NCBI GenBank assembly: GCA_030841285.1
Contig: JAVECW010000148.1
Location: 1 to 62,461 of the forward strand
DNA length: 62,461 nucleotides
Direction: 5' to 3'
Source: Microbacteriaceae bacterium
Lineage (GTDB): Bacteria; Actinomycetota; Actinomycetes; Actinomycetales; Microbacteriaceae
In this document: one piece after another, positions 37,624 to 46,326 of the stretch
Layout: the number at the start of each line of letters is the position of its first letter
Position numbering within the stretch: the first letter of the stretch is position 1
Translations under genes and position numbers: made by a program
Notes under the pieces: generated by a model
The model's input: only the letters and a program-made list of their open reading frames with translations
Databases searched by the model: none
What the model was told of the DNA's origin: nothing

Positions 37624-38915
37624 CACTTCAGTCCCATGTGCGCGGCAATACCCGGAATCGTTGCCCTCAGCGAGTATCGGACGGTGTTCCAATCGTGTGC
37701 CGTACGCGGCGACACAACGAATTGCGTCGTCATCCTCGCATTATCGGCGGCGCTGAGGAGCGTCTTGGCAAATCGGGTATAGCGCGTGTCGGCCTGGCCC
37801 ACCGCGAAGATCGCGAGCTCACTCGCGTATGGGGCGTTCCTCGCCATGACTGCCGCGGGCATCGCGGCGGCGTACGCGGCTTTCGACCCGCCGAACGCCT
37901 TTGCCACCGTCGAGGGTCCAATGGTCGGCCCGAGTTCACTCGAGATGGCCAGGATTGTGCCGAATCGATCCGGATGCGCCGCGCCGAACTGGAGAGCACA
38001 CGTCGCACCCTGCGAATACCCACCGACCGCCCACGAACTCGCGTCTCTGCTGACCCGAAGGTTGCCGCGGATCCAGTTCATGACGTCCACCATCACGTAC
38101 GTCGCCGAATGCCCGAGGGGCGAGTCGATGCACATCGGGTTGAAGTTGGGCCGCAGAAGCTGGTCGGGCGAGACGACGATGGGCGCGAGCCCGTTGTGCG
38201 TGGATGCGAATGCATTCAGGACGGAATCCAGCCGCCCGGCGGTGAAGAGGTCCGCCGGACTACCCGGCTGCCCGGAGAACACGATCATCACGGGCAGCGT
38301 TGGCGGGTTCACGACGAGCGCGGCGGGTGGCAGGTACACCACAGCCGGCCGCGCATCGAAGTGCGAGACGGTGCCCGGAATGCTGACCGTCCCGATTCGC
38401 CCCCGTGTCGGCATGCCTGCTGGTGGAGTCCAGTCCTGCGTTGTGACCTGCGCCTGGGCCATAGAATTCGCGGTCTCGTGCGCCAGCGTGAGCGCAGGAT
38501 ACGGATCGACGCCGAATGCGTCGTTGAGATTGCGGTACGCGCCGAAATCCACGTTGATGCCCGCGGCGGCGGCAACAACGAAGAGCGGAACACTCACGAT
38601 AGCGACGGCCTTACGCCACCACCGCGACGGCCACAGGTTGACCACCGCAATGGCGATGCCGGCGAATCCAAGGCAGACCCACATGCGCGTGACGGGCGTG
38701 AGTGAGACCCCGAAGACATCCAGGACATCGCTCGTCAACCAGCAGGCGATGAGGCCTGCAACCACGCCGATCACGACGGCGGCGAGCGCGATCAGGAACC
38801 AGCGCCTGGATGGACGCCTGACGAGCAAGTAGAGCATGACGACCGCGCAGATGGCATCGATGGTCGTCAGGAACGAGGCGTAGTCCACGCGGTACGTCAT
38901 AATCCACGCGAACAT
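37623..38915 (-). CDS. membrane-anchored alpha/beta-hydrolase (esterase family)
   Basis: This protein has about 430 residues. Four membrane helices occupy the first ~135 residues (FLTTIDAICAVVMLYLLV, then FLIALAAVVIGVVAGLIACWL, two more). The outside-facing domain belongs to the antigen-85/esterase D type of alpha/beta hydrolases. The nucleophile elbow is GGYSQGAT, and a candidate catalytic His lies in RTAHDWNTVRYSL. The stop overlaps the mprF-like start, so it probably acts on the same lipids, for example removing the aminoacyl group. That role is inference. The start may be the ATG at 38915 or 38900; a TTG precedes at 38924. Confidence 0.83.
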   Translation of the reverse strand: MFAWIMTYRVDYASFLTTIDAICAVVMLYLLVRRPSRRWFLIALAAVVIGVVAGLIACWLTSDVLDVFGVSLTPVTRMWVCLGFAGIAIAVVNLWPSRWWRKAVAIVSVPLFVVAAAAGINVDFGAYRNLNDAFGVDPYPALTLAHETANSMAQAQVTTQDWTPPAGMPTRGRIGTVSIPGTVSHFDARPAVVYLPPAALVVNPPTLPVMIVFSGQPGSPADLFTAGRLDSVLNAFASTHNGLAPIVVSPDQLLRPNFNPMCIDSPLGHSATYVMVDVMNWIRGNLRVSRDASSWAVGGYSQGATCALQFGAAHPDRFGTILAISSELGPTIGPSTVAKAFGGSKAAYAAAMPAAVMARNAPYASELAIFAVGQADTRYTRFAKTLLSAADNARMTTQFVVSPRTAHDWNTVRYSLRATIPGIAAHMGLK

Positions 38916-39044
38916 CCGCAACAAGCCCTTCCGATCGGCAACGGTTCATTATCGAGGGATCACCCGAATGTAAGCCGCCGCACCGGCTGCGCACAGGCAA
39001 CGCACAGCGATTTTGGATAGTCACCAAATGTGCGGGGCAGCCCG

Positions 39045-39082
39045 CGGAAGCCCGACCGCGCGGAGGCCCGACTGCGCGGAAG
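39045..39082. repeat. 16-base tandem repeat just past the era stop
   Basis: The units cggaagcccgaccgcg and cggaggcccgactgcg are adjacent, with a partial third (cggaag) six bases from the era stop. The surrounding 160-base gap holds nothing else I can support. Confidence 0.8.
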
Positions 39083-39087
39083 CTCTC

Positions 39088-39975
39088 TTAGAAGCCGAGG
39101 CGGCCCAATTGCTTGGGATCCCGCTGCCAGTCCTTGGCCACCTTGACCCGGATCGACAAGAAGACCTGCTTGCCGACGAGTGCCTCGATGGGCGGACGTG
39201 CCCTGGCGCCAATGTCGCGCAGTCGACTGCCCGCCTTGCCGATCACGATCGCCTTCTGGCTGTCGCGCTCGACGAAGAGGTTCGCGTAGACCTCGACGAG
39301 CTCCTTGTCATCGCGCTCGACGATGTCGTCGATGGTCACGGCGAGCGAGTGTGGCAGTTCATCCTGCACGCCCTCGAGCACGGCCTCGCGCACGTATTCG
39401 GCGATCCGGTCCTCAAGTCCCTCGTCCGTGACCGCGTCGGCCGGGTAGAGCGGTGGCGAGTCAGGGAGCAGGCGCAGCAGCTCAGTCGTAAGCGTGTCGA
39501 GCTGGATCCGGCTGGTCGCCGAGATGGGAATGATCGCTTCCCAGTCGCGCAGTTCGGACACGGCGAGCAACTGCGCCGCCGTCGCCGGGCGACTGGCCGC
39601 ATCGATCTTGGTGACGATGGCGACCTTCTTCGCGCGCGGGTACGCATCCAGTTGCTCGTTGATGAACCGGTCACCTGGGCCGAGCTTCTCGTTCGCCGGA
39701 AGGCACAGCCCGATGACGTCGACATCACTGAGCGTCGACTGCACGAGCGAGTTGAGTCGCTCGCCGAGCAGCGTTCGTGGGCGGTGGATGCCCGGCGTGT
39801 CAACGAGGATCAGCTGGCCATCCTTCTGGTGCACGATTCCGCGGATGGCACGCCTGGTCGTCTGCGGCTTGGAACTCGTGATGGCGACCTTCTCACCCAC
39901 AAGCGCGTTCGTGAGCGTCGACTTACCGACATTCGGACGCCCGACGAAGGAAACAAACCCCGCGTGGTAACTCAT
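39088..39975 (-). CDS. era: GTPase Era
   Basis: Era has 295 residues and is an essential GTPase that binds 16S rRNA and helps 30S assembly. G1 is GRPNVGKS, followed by the switch region SSKPQTTRRAI, G3 DTPGIHRPRTLLGERL, and the guanine motif VTKIDA. The C-terminal KH domain has VYANLFVERDSQKAIVIGKAGSRLRDIGARAR. Its ATG overlaps the stop of the upstream CorC-like gene (ATGA). The order ybeY-corC-era is conserved and links it to ribosome maturation. Confidence 0.97.
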   Translation of the reverse strand: MSYHAGFVSFVGRPNVGKSTLTNALVGEKVAITSSKPQTTRRAIRGIVHQKDGQLILVDTPGIHRPRTLLGERLNSLVQSTLSDVDVIGLCLPANEKLGPGDRFINEQLDAYPRAKKVAIVTKIDAASRPATAAQLLAVSELRDWEAIIPISATSRIQLDTLTTELLRLLPDSPPLYPADAVTDEGLEDRIAEYVREAVLEGVQDELPHSLAVTIDDIVERDDKELVEVYANLFVERDSQKAIVIGKAGSRLRDIGARARPPIEALVGKQVFLSIRVKVAKDWQRDPKQLGRLGF

Positions 39976-41270
39976 GAGTCTGTTCCTTTCGAAAACGCTT
40001 CTTGCGCGTTGATCAATGCCGCGTCCCGCTCCACCAAAACCGTGCTGAGACGCTTGCGCCTGCCCTCCGTACGATCGGCCGTGAACACGAGCCCGCTCGT
40101 CGTCGCGACCGAGCCCGCAACCGGCAGTCGACCGAGAGTCTTCGCGAACAGGCCACCCACCGTGTCGACGTCGTCGTCGTCGAGCTCGAGCCCGAACAGT
40201 TCGCCGAGTTCGTCGACGGCCAGCCTGGCGCTCACACGATACCGCCCCTCGCCGACCTGCTCGACGAGCTCGACCTCCCTGTCGTACTCGTCTGAGATGT
40301 CCCCGACGAGCTCCTCGATGAGGTCCTCGAGGGTGACGAGACCAGCGATGCCGCCGTATTCGTCGACGACCATGGCCAGGTGATTCGATTCGAGCTGCAT
40401 CTGGCGGAGGAGCGCATCCGCCTTCTTCGACTCCGGCACGAACAGCCCCGGCCTCGCCAGCTCGCCCATCGTGACCTCGTCTGCACCGAGCGGCTGCTCG
40501 AAACTGAGCTTGGCGACATCGCGGAGGTAAAGGACGCCCACCACCTGGTCGACGGTGCCCTTGACCACGGGCACCCTCGACACGCCCTTGCTCAGAAAGA
40601 GGCTCATTGCCGCACTGAGCGGCGCGGACGCATCGATCGTGACCATGTCCGTGCGCGGGATCATCACCTCGCGCACGACGGTCTCGTTGAACTCGAAGAT
40701 CGAGTGGATGAGCTCGCGGTCGTCTTCCTCGAGCACGTCGAGGGCCGTCGCCTCATCCACGATGCTGAGCAACTGCTCTTCGGATGCGACCACAGACGAC
40801 CGCGCTCGCGACGGCGTGACCCGGTTGCCGAGCGCGACGAGCGCGTTGGCGACGGGCCCGAGCAGCACGCGCAGAAAGTGCACGAGTGGCGACGACACCT
40901 GAAGCACGAGCTTCGAGTGGACGCGCCCCACGCTGCGCGGGCTCGCGCCCACGAGTACGAAGGAGACCCCCGTCATGATCAATGCAGACAACAGGAGCGT
41001 GACCCACCACGCGCTGAAGATGATCGAGAACGCGAGCGTAACGAGGACCGCGGCCGTGGTTTCGGCGATGATTCGCATGAAGCTGATCGCGTTCAGGTGC
41101 GCGCTCGGATCGGCCGCGATGGCGCGCAGGGAGCGCTTGGCCCGCGACTTCTCGGCCAGGTCGGCGATGTCAGCACGTGACTGCACCGAGATCGCGGCAT
41201 CCACCGCAGCCATGAGACCGCCGAAGGCGACGAGCACGACCGAAACGATGAAGAAGACCGCGACAAGCAT
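39972..41270 (-). CDS. hemolysin-family CBS-domain membrane protein (CorC/HlyC)
   Basis: This 432-residue protein has an N-terminal DUF21 domain with four hydrophobic segments (MLVAVFFIVSVVLVAFGGL and others). Two CBS domains follow (REVMIPRTDMVTIDASAPL, then VDEYGGIAGLVTLEDLIEELVG), and a C-terminal CorC/HlyC domain. Members are implicated in magnesium/cobalt efflux or tolerance. It sits between ybeY and era; start and stop overlap with era imply coupling. Confidence 0.92.
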   Translation of the reverse strand: MLVAVFFIVSVVLVAFGGLMAAVDAAISVQSRADIADLAEKSRAKRSLRAIAADPSAHLNAISFMRIIAETTAAVLVTLAFSIIFSAWWVTLLLSALIMTGVSFVLVGASPRSVGRVHSKLVLQVSSPLVHFLRVLLGPVANALVALGNRVTPSRARSSVVASEEQLLSIVDEATALDVLEEDDRELIHSIFEFNETVVREVMIPRTDMVTIDASAPLSAAMSLFLSKGVSRVPVVKGTVDQVVGVLYLRDVAKLSFEQPLGADEVTMGELARPGLFVPESKKADALLRQMQLESNHLAMVVDEYGGIAGLVTLEDLIEELVGDISDEYDREVELVEQVGEGRYRVSARLAVDELGELFGLELDDDDVDTVGGLFAKTLGRLPVAGSVATTSGLVFTADRTEGRRKRLSTVLVERDAALINAQEAFSKGTDS

Positions 41271-41279
41271 CGGCGCGGC

Positions 41280-41741
41280 CTAGCTTCGTCGTTCGTGCAT
41301 GGTGAAGCCCACGAGGATGTCCCGCTGGATGCCGAACATCTCCTTCTCTTCATCCGGCTCGGCGTGGTCGAACCCGAGCAGGTGCAGGATGCCGTGCGTG
41401 GTCAGCAGCTGGAGTTCCTCCTGCGTGCTGTGACCGGCCGTCTCCGCCTGCGCCTGCGCGACTTGCGGGCAGAGCACGATGTCGCCCAGGAGGCCCGCCG
41501 GCGTCGGCACGTCCTCTGTGCCGGGTCGCAGCTCGTCCATCGGGAAGCTCAACACGTCGGTGGGGCCAGGCTCGTCCATCCATTGGACGTGCAGCTGCTC
41601 CATCGCGGCTTCGTCGACGAGGACGATTGCGAGCTCGGCATCCGGGTGCACGTGCATGGCATCGAGCGCGTACGCCGAGAGCCGCAGCAGGGCCGCCTCA
41701 TCGACCGGGATGGCGGACTCGTTGTTGATTTCGATGCTCAC
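41280..41741 (-). CDS. ybeY: rRNA maturation RNase YbeY
   Basis: This 153-residue metal-dependent endoribonuclease takes part in 16S rRNA 3' processing and ribosome quality control. The zinc site is [21 protein letters not shown] (H-x3-H-x5-H), and [12 protein letters not shown] is the conserved substrate-side segment. The order phoH-ybeY-corC-era is typical of Actinobacteria. Length is normal and the ATG is plausible. Confidence 0.96.
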   Translation of the reverse strand: MSIEINNESAIPVDEAALLRLSAYALDAMHVHPDAELAIVLVDEAAMEQLHVQWMDEPGPTDVLSFPMDELRPGTEDVPTPAGLLGDIVLCPQVAQAQAETAGHSTQEELQLLTTHGILHLLGFDHAEPDEEKEMFGIQRDILVGFTMHERRS

Positions 41742-41750
41742 GCGCTGCCC

Positions 41751-42845
41751 TTATCGTCTCTTCGGCTGTCGGTCGTGCGGGATGCCCGCGCGCCGGGCCG
41801 CGCGATTGGCGAACTCCGCCGCCTGCTCGCGCTCATAGTGCAGCGCCTGCTTCTGCGCATCGTATTCGGTGTACGCATCCACGATGCGTCCGACGAGCGA
41901 GTGCCGGACGACGTCATCGCTCGTCAGCCGGGAGAAGTGGATGTCGTCGATGTCCTTCAGCACGCGCGTCACGAGTCGCAACCCGCTCGCTCCGGTCGGG
42001 AGGTCGACCTGGGTGATGTCGCCCGTGACCACCATCCTCGAGCCGAAGCCCAGGCGGGTGAGGAACATCTTCATCTGCTCCGGCGTCGTGTTCTGCGCCT
42101 CGTCGAGCACGATGAAGGAATCGTTGAGGGTGCGGCCGCGCATGTACGCGAGCGGCGCCACCTCGATCGTTCCGGCCGCGAGCAGCTTGGGCACGATCTC
42201 GGGATCCAGCATCTCGTTGAGTGCGTCGTACAACGGGCGCAGGTACGGATCGATCTTGTCGGTCAGCGTTCCAGGCAGGTAGCCGAGCCTCTCGCCTGCC
42301 TCGACGGCCGGGCGGGTCAGGATGATGCGACTGACCTCCTTGCGCTGCAACGACTGCACCGCCTTGGCCATGGCAAGGTAGGTCTTGCCGGTGCCCGCCG
42401 GTCCGATGCCGAACACGATCGTGTTCTCGTCGATGGCGTCGACATACTGCTTCTGCCCAAGCGTCTTGGGTCGGATGCTCTTGCCGCGGCTGGTCAGGAT
42501 CGCCTGGCTGAGAACGTCAGCCGGGCTCAGGTTCAGGTCGGTGTCGAGCATGCGCGCCGAGCTCGTGACCTCGACGGGGCTGAGGTCCTGGCCGTTGCGC
42601 ACCATGACGAGGAGTTCCTCGACGAGCCGCCTGGCCGCATCCACCTGCGCCGCGTCGCCCGTGAGGGTGATGTCGTTGCCACGCACGTGCACGCTGACGC
42701 GCGGGTACTGCTTCTCCAGGGTCGTGAGCAAGCGATCCTGCGGACCGAGCAGCCGCACCATGGCAATGCCGTCGACATGCAGGCGGGCTTCACCCTGGTT
42801 CTCTTCGGACGCCTGGCTCCCCGACGGGATGTCGCTAGTGGGCAA
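41751..42845 (-). CDS. PhoH-family ATPase
   Basis: The protein has about 364 residues. An N-terminal KH-like region includes RLLGPQDRLLTTLEKQYP. The PhoH ATPase domain has Walker A GIGPAGTGKTYLA, Walker B FIVLDEAQNTTPEQMK, and SRMVVTGDITQVDLP. PhoH proteins are linked to RNA metabolism with YbeY. A TTG at 42845 is five bases after AGGAAGG and is the best start; a TTG at 42860 in the same frame would overlap the HIT gene further. The gene overlaps the 3' end of the HIT gene slightly. Confidence 0.93.
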   Translation of the reverse strand: MPTSDIPSGSQASEENQGEARLHVDGIAMVRLLGPQDRLLTTLEKQYPRVSVHVRGNDITLTGDAAQVDAARRLVEELLVMVRNGQDLSPVEVTSSARMLDTDLNLSPADVLSQAILTSRGKSIRPKTLGQKQYVDAIDENTIVFGIGPAGTGKTYLAMAKAVQSLQRKEVSRIILTRPAVEAGERLGYLPGTLTDKIDPYLRPLYDALNEMLDPEIVPKLLAAGTIEVAPLAYMRGRTLNDSFIVLDEAQNTTPEQMKMFLTRLGFGSRMVVTGDITQVDLPTGASGLRLVTRVLKDIDDIHFSRLTSDDVVRHSLVGRIVDAYTEYDAQKQALHYEREQAAEFANRAARRAGIPHDRQPKRR

Positions 42846-43188
42846 GGGTGCCTTCCTCAAGCTGGCCGCTCAGCATGTGAGCGTGAACGTGATAAACCGA
42901 CTGGCCGACGCTTGCGCCGGTGTTGAAGACGAGGCGGAACTCGCCGTTGGAATGCTCGGCAGCCAGCGTCTTCGCGGTCGCGACGACTTCAGCCAGCAGG
43001 GCGGGGTCGCCGGCGGCCAATTCGACGACATTGCGGTACGACTCCGTCTTGGGGACGACGACGATGTGAACGGGCGCCTTCGGGGCGATGTCGCGGAAGG
43101 CGATGATTCTCTCGCTGTCGTACACGACATCCGCTGGGATCTCCCCCGCGATGATGCGTGCGAAGACGGAACGCTCGTCAGTGGCCAT
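42835..43188 (-). CDS. HIT-family (histidine triad) protein
   Basis: This 117-residue nucleotide-binding hydrolase has the triad HVHAH in QSVYHVHAHMLSG. The N-terminus SVFARIIAGEIPADVVYDSE is typical of HINT-like proteins. It acts on AMP-linked substrates; its physiological substrate is unknown. It lies between rsmE and phoH, with its end overlapping the phoH start region. Confidence 0.94.
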   Translation of the reverse strand: MATDERSVFARIIAGEIPADVVYDSERIIAFRDIAPKAPVHIVVVPKTESYRNVVELAAGDPALLAEVVATAKTLAAEHSNGEFRLVFNTGASVGQSVYHVHAHMLSGQLEEGTLAH

Positions 43189-43210
43189 GGGTCTATCTTA
43201 ACCGAGTGCG

Positions 43211-43960
43211 TTACCAGCGTCCGAGGATGCCGTTGAGCACCGCAAGGGCGGCCGGCCCTGCCGTCGACGTGCGCAGGACCGTCTCGCCGAGGCGCACCAG
43301 TTCGGCGCCCGCGGCGTCGAGCCGGTCGAGCTCGGCCGGTGAAATCCCGCCCTCCGGCCCGACGACGAGCACGATGTCGCGTGCGTCGTGTGGCTCGGCT
43401 TGGAACTGCGTGCTCGTCAGTCGCATGGTCGCCGTCGGCTCGAGCACGAGCAGGCGGTGCGTCGCGGCGAGCGCCGCAAGCTGCCTGGTGGTCGCCAGCT
43501 CGCCGACGTCGGGCAACCAGGCCCTGATTGACTGCTTGGCCGCTTCTCGCGCGATCGTCGCCCAGCGCTCGCGACCCTTCTCGACCTTGGCGCCCTCCCA
43601 GCGCGAGACGGACCGGTCGGCCGCCCACGGAATGACGGCGTCGATGCCCAGTTCGGTCGCCGCCTGGACGGCGAGCTCATCGCGATCGCCCTTGGCGAGC
43701 GCCTGCACGAGCACGATCCGCTGGTCGGGTGCCCGGGCGACGTCGAGGGCATCCACCTCGATCGCGAGCTCGGCTCCGCCCGCCCGGATGACCGGGCCAG
43801 CCACCATGAGACCACGCCCGTTTCCGATCGCGAGGCGCTCGCCCGCGCGGGTGCGATTGACCGTCACTGCGTGCTTCGCCTCCGGGCCACTGAGCGTCAC
43901 CTCACCGCCGATGAGCAGCGACTCCGGCTCGAGATCGTGACGAATGTAGAGAGAACTCAC
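43211..43960 (-). CDS. rsmE: 16S rRNA (uracil-1498-N3)-methyltransferase
   Basis: This 249-residue SPOUT-class enzyme has an N-terminal PUA-like domain (GPEAKHAVTVNRTRAGERLAIG). A knotted C-terminal SAM-binding domain has ELGIDAVIPWAADRSVSRW, WATIAREAAKQS and IVLVVGPEGGISPAELDRL. The motif GPEGGIS is diagnostic for RsmE. It follows dnaJ by two bases, consistent with the conserved hrcA-dnaJ-rsmE string. Confidence 0.96.
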   Translation of the reverse strand: MSSLYIRHDLEPESLLIGGEVTLSGPEAKHAVTVNRTRAGERLAIGNGRGLMVAGPVIRAGGAELAIEVDALDVARAPDQRIVLVQALAKGDRDELAVQAATELGIDAVIPWAADRSVSRWEGAKVEKGRERWATIAREAAKQSIRAWLPDVGELATTRQLAALAATHRLLVLEPTATMRLTSTQFQAEPHDARDIVLVVGPEGGISPAELDRLDAAGAELVRLGETVLRTSTAGPAALAVLNGILGRW

Positions 43961-43962
43961 GC

Positions 43963-45066
43963 TTAGACGTTGAGGAAGCGTTCGCGAAGCTTGGCGAAGA
44001 GTCCCTGCTGGAAGTGAGCGAGGGTCGGTGCGTTCTGCTTCTGGGTTTCCGCGAACTTCCGGATGAGCTCACGTTCCTTGTGGTCGAGCTTGGTCGGCGT
44101 GACGACCTGGATGCCGATGCGCAGGTCTCCGCGACCGCTGCCGCGCAGGCGCGAGATCCCGCGATCCTTGACCGTGAGGATGTCGGCACTCTGCACGCCG
44201 GCCTTCAGGTCGAGGTCGATGTCACCGTCGAGCGCCTTGACGGTCGCCGTCGTGCCGAGGATGGCATCCGCCATGGAGATCTCGAGCGTGCACAGCAGGT
44301 CGTCGCCGTCACGGCTGAAGACGTCGTGATGCCGGACCTTGATCTCGAGGTACAGGTCGCCGTTCGGGCCTCCCGCGGGTCCCGCCTCTCCGCTGCCCGG
44401 CATCTGCAGCCGCAAGCCGGTGTCGATGCCGGCAGGGATGTCGACGGCCACGGTCCGGCGCGCGCGGACGCGACCCTGGCCCTGGCACGTCACGCACGGC
44501 GTCGCGATCACAGTGCCGTAGCCGCGGCACGTGCCACAGGGGCTCGAGGTCATGACGTTGCCGAGCAGCGAGCGCACCGAGCGCTGGATCTGGCCGGTGC
44601 CGTGGCAGATGTCGCAGGTGACAGGTGCGGTCCCCGGCTGGCAGCACGACCCATTACAGGTCTCGCAGATGACGGCCGTGTCCACCTCGAGGTCGCGGTG
44701 CGTCCCGAAAATGACCTCGTCGAGATCGACCTCGACGCGCAGCAACGCATCCTGGCCGCGTTCACGCCTGGACTTCGGGCCGCGGCCGCCTCCCCCTCCA
44801 CCGAAGAAGGTCTCGAAAATGTCGCCGAATCCGCCGAAGTTGGCGTTGCCGCCGAAGCTGGGCTGCGGCCCACGATCGTATTGGTCCCGCTGCTGGGGAT
44901 CACTCAGCACATCGTAAGCGTGCGTCACGAGCTTGAATCGTTCGGATGCCTCGGCGCTCGGATTCACGTCGGGGTGCAGCTCGCGGGCGAGCCGGCGATA
45001 CGCCTTCTTGATTTCATCGGTCGTCGCTGCGCGATCGACGCCCAGGACTTCGTAATGGTCAGCCAC
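43963..45066 (-). CDS. dnaJ: molecular chaperone DnaJ
   Basis: This 367-residue Hsp40 co-chaperone of DnaK starts with the J-domain ([21 protein letters not shown] with HPD in [12 protein letters not shown]). A Gly/Phe-rich segment ([20 protein letters not shown]) follows. The zinc domain has CxxC pairs, although the first is CETCNGSCC rather than the usual CxxCxGxG. The C-terminal substrate-binding domains come last. It follows hrcA directly and probably shares its CIRCE-controlled promoter. Confidence 0.96.
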   Translation of the reverse strand: MADHYEVLGVDRAATTDEIKKAYRRLARELHPDVNPSAEASERFKLVTHAYDVLSDPQQRDQYDRGPQPSFGGNANFGGFGDIFETFFGGGGGGRGPKSRRERGQDALLRVEVDLDEVIFGTHRDLEVDTAVICETCNGSCCQPGTAPVTCDICHGTGQIQRSVRSLLGNVMTSSPCGTCRGYGTVIATPCVTCQGQGRVRARRTVAVDIPAGIDTGLRLQMPGSGEAGPAGGPNGDLYLEIKVRHHDVFSRDGDDLLCTLEISMADAILGTTATVKALDGDIDLDLKAGVQSADILTVKDRGISRLRGSGRGDLRIGIQVVTPTKLDHKERELIRKFAETQKQNAPTLAHFQQGLFAKLRERFLNV

Positions 45067-45090
45067 GTACGGTGGTTCCTTCTATCTGGT

Positions 45091-46113
45091 CTAGTTCTCG
45101 CCGAGCAGGCGGGAGAGATAACGGGCAACGGCACGAACGGCCGCCATGTTGTTCGAGTAGTCCATGCGAGTGGGGCCGAGCACGCCCAGCCGGGCCGAGC
45201 TCGAGCCGGCAGCGGTGTATCCACTTGTCAAAACGGATGTCTCACCCAGGCCGAACGGCGCATTTTCACGACCGATGCTGACCGAGACACCGTGCTGGTC
45301 GGCAGCCATTTCACCGAAGAGTTTGAGCAGGACGACCTGCTCCTCAACCGCCTCGAGAACAGGATAAATGCTGCCAGTGAAATCGTGCTCCGTGCGCACG
45401 AGGTTGGCCGTGCCCGCCATCACGAGCTTGTCCTGGCGGTTCGCCTCGATCTGCTCGACGAGTGTGTTGACGACGGGTGCGATGAGGTGGCGGTGGTGCT
45501 CGGCAAAACCGTCGGATGCCTGGCGCAGTTGCACCGCGGCATCCGCGAGGTGCAGGCCCTGGACGGCGCCATTCACGGCTCCGCGCAGATCGCCGAGGAG
45601 CATGTCGTCGATGTCGGCATGCACGTCGATCACGCGCTGTTCGACCGCCCCGGTATCGGTGATCAGCACGGAAAGCAGGCGGCGCGGGGCAAGCGGAACG
45701 AATTCGATGTGGCGAACGCGCGAGCGCGACACGGGTGGGTATTGCACGAGCGCGACCTGGTGGGTCAGCTGTGAGAGGAGGCGCACGGTGCGCGCGAGCA
45801 CGTCGTCGAGATCGGCGGACTGGCCAAGGAAAACCTCGATCGCCTGCCGCTGCGCGTGACTGAGCGGGCGGAGGTCCGCCAGGTGGTCGACGAACATGCG
45901 ATAGCCCTTGTCGGTCGGCACTCGACCCGACGAGGTGTGTGGCGCCGCGATGAGTTCTTCCTCTTCCAGCGCCGCCATGTCATTGCGGATCGTCGCCGCG
46001 GACACACCAAAAGCGTGTCGCTCAACGATCCGCTTCGAACCCACCGGCTCCCGCGAAGCAACGTAGTCCTGCACGATGACGCGCAACACTTCCAGGCTGC
46101 GATCAGACACCAT
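45091..46113 (-). CDS. hrcA: heat-inducible transcription repressor HrcA
   Basis: HrcA has 340 residues and represses heat-shock genes by binding CIRCE. The winged-helix N-terminus has SDRSLEVLRVIVQDYVASRE, then FGVSAATIRNDMAALEEEELI, the DNA-reading helix. The GAF-like C-terminal domain includes GRENAPFGLGETSVLTSGYT. The ATG at 46113 follows GGAG. A perfect CIRCE lies 31 bases upstream, so the hrcA-dnaJ operon is autoregulated. Confidence 0.96.
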   Translation of the reverse strand: MVSDRSLEVLRVIVQDYVASREPVGSKRIVERHAFGVSAATIRNDMAALEEEELIAAPHTSSGRVPTDKGYRMFVDHLADLRPLSHAQRQAIEVFLGQSADLDDVLARTVRLLSQLTHQVALVQYPPVSRSRVRHIEFVPLAPRRLLSVLITDTGAVEQRVIDVHADIDDMLLGDLRGAVNGAVQGLHLADAAVQLRQASDGFAEHHRHLIAPVVNTLVEQIEANRQDKLVMAGTANLVRTEHDFTGSIYPVLEAVEEQVVLLKLFGEMAADQHGVSVSIGRENAPFGLGETSVLTSGYTAAGSSSARLGVLGPTRMDYSNNMAAVRAVARYLSRLLGEN

Positions 46114-46143
46114 CCGTTCTCCGCCTCCCGAACTCACGCGCTT

Positions 46144-46170
46144 TTAGCACTCGATCTGCCTGAGTGCTAA
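46144..46170. promoter_or_regulatory. CIRCE operator
   Basis: TTAGCACTC-N9-GAGTGCTAA is an exact match to the HrcA binding consensus. It lies upstream of hrcA and borders a TATGAT hexamer. Confidence 0.97.
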
Positions 46171-46175
46171 TCATA
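46170..46175 (-). promoter_or_regulatory. -10 element of the hrcA promoter
   Basis: TATGAT on the minus strand abuts CIRCE, so bound HrcA would cover the transcription start. No clear -35 is seen. Confidence 0.5.
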
Positions 46176-46198
46176 TCGCGTCGACTCTCACGGAATCA

Positions 46199-46228
46199 TT
46201 GCACCGGCGAGTTCCTGAGCAGTACTTT
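46199..46228 (+). promoter_or_regulatory. putative promoter of the first DUF4870 gene
   Basis: TTGCAC and TACTTT are separated by 18 bases, upstream of the ATG at 46327. The long leader ends with GAAAGG as ribosome site. Confidence 0.35.
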
Positions 46229-46326
46229 ATGGATATGTCCGCACGATCGCCTCGGTCGTTCCGATCACAGGTGCACGCGCTCACTCGAGAAGATCTGTTC
46301 GTTCTATCGACTGAAAGGCACCGATC

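Noticed and set aside
35350-37782. Plus-strand frame of 810 codons opposite the MprF-like gene
   Set aside because: Composition is rich in Asp, Glu, Arg and His with no domain; the minus frame has membrane helices and a DUF2156 domain.
44014-45774. Plus-strand frame of 586 codons across dnaJ and hrcA
   Set aside because: It crosses two clear minus-strand genes and shows no family pattern.
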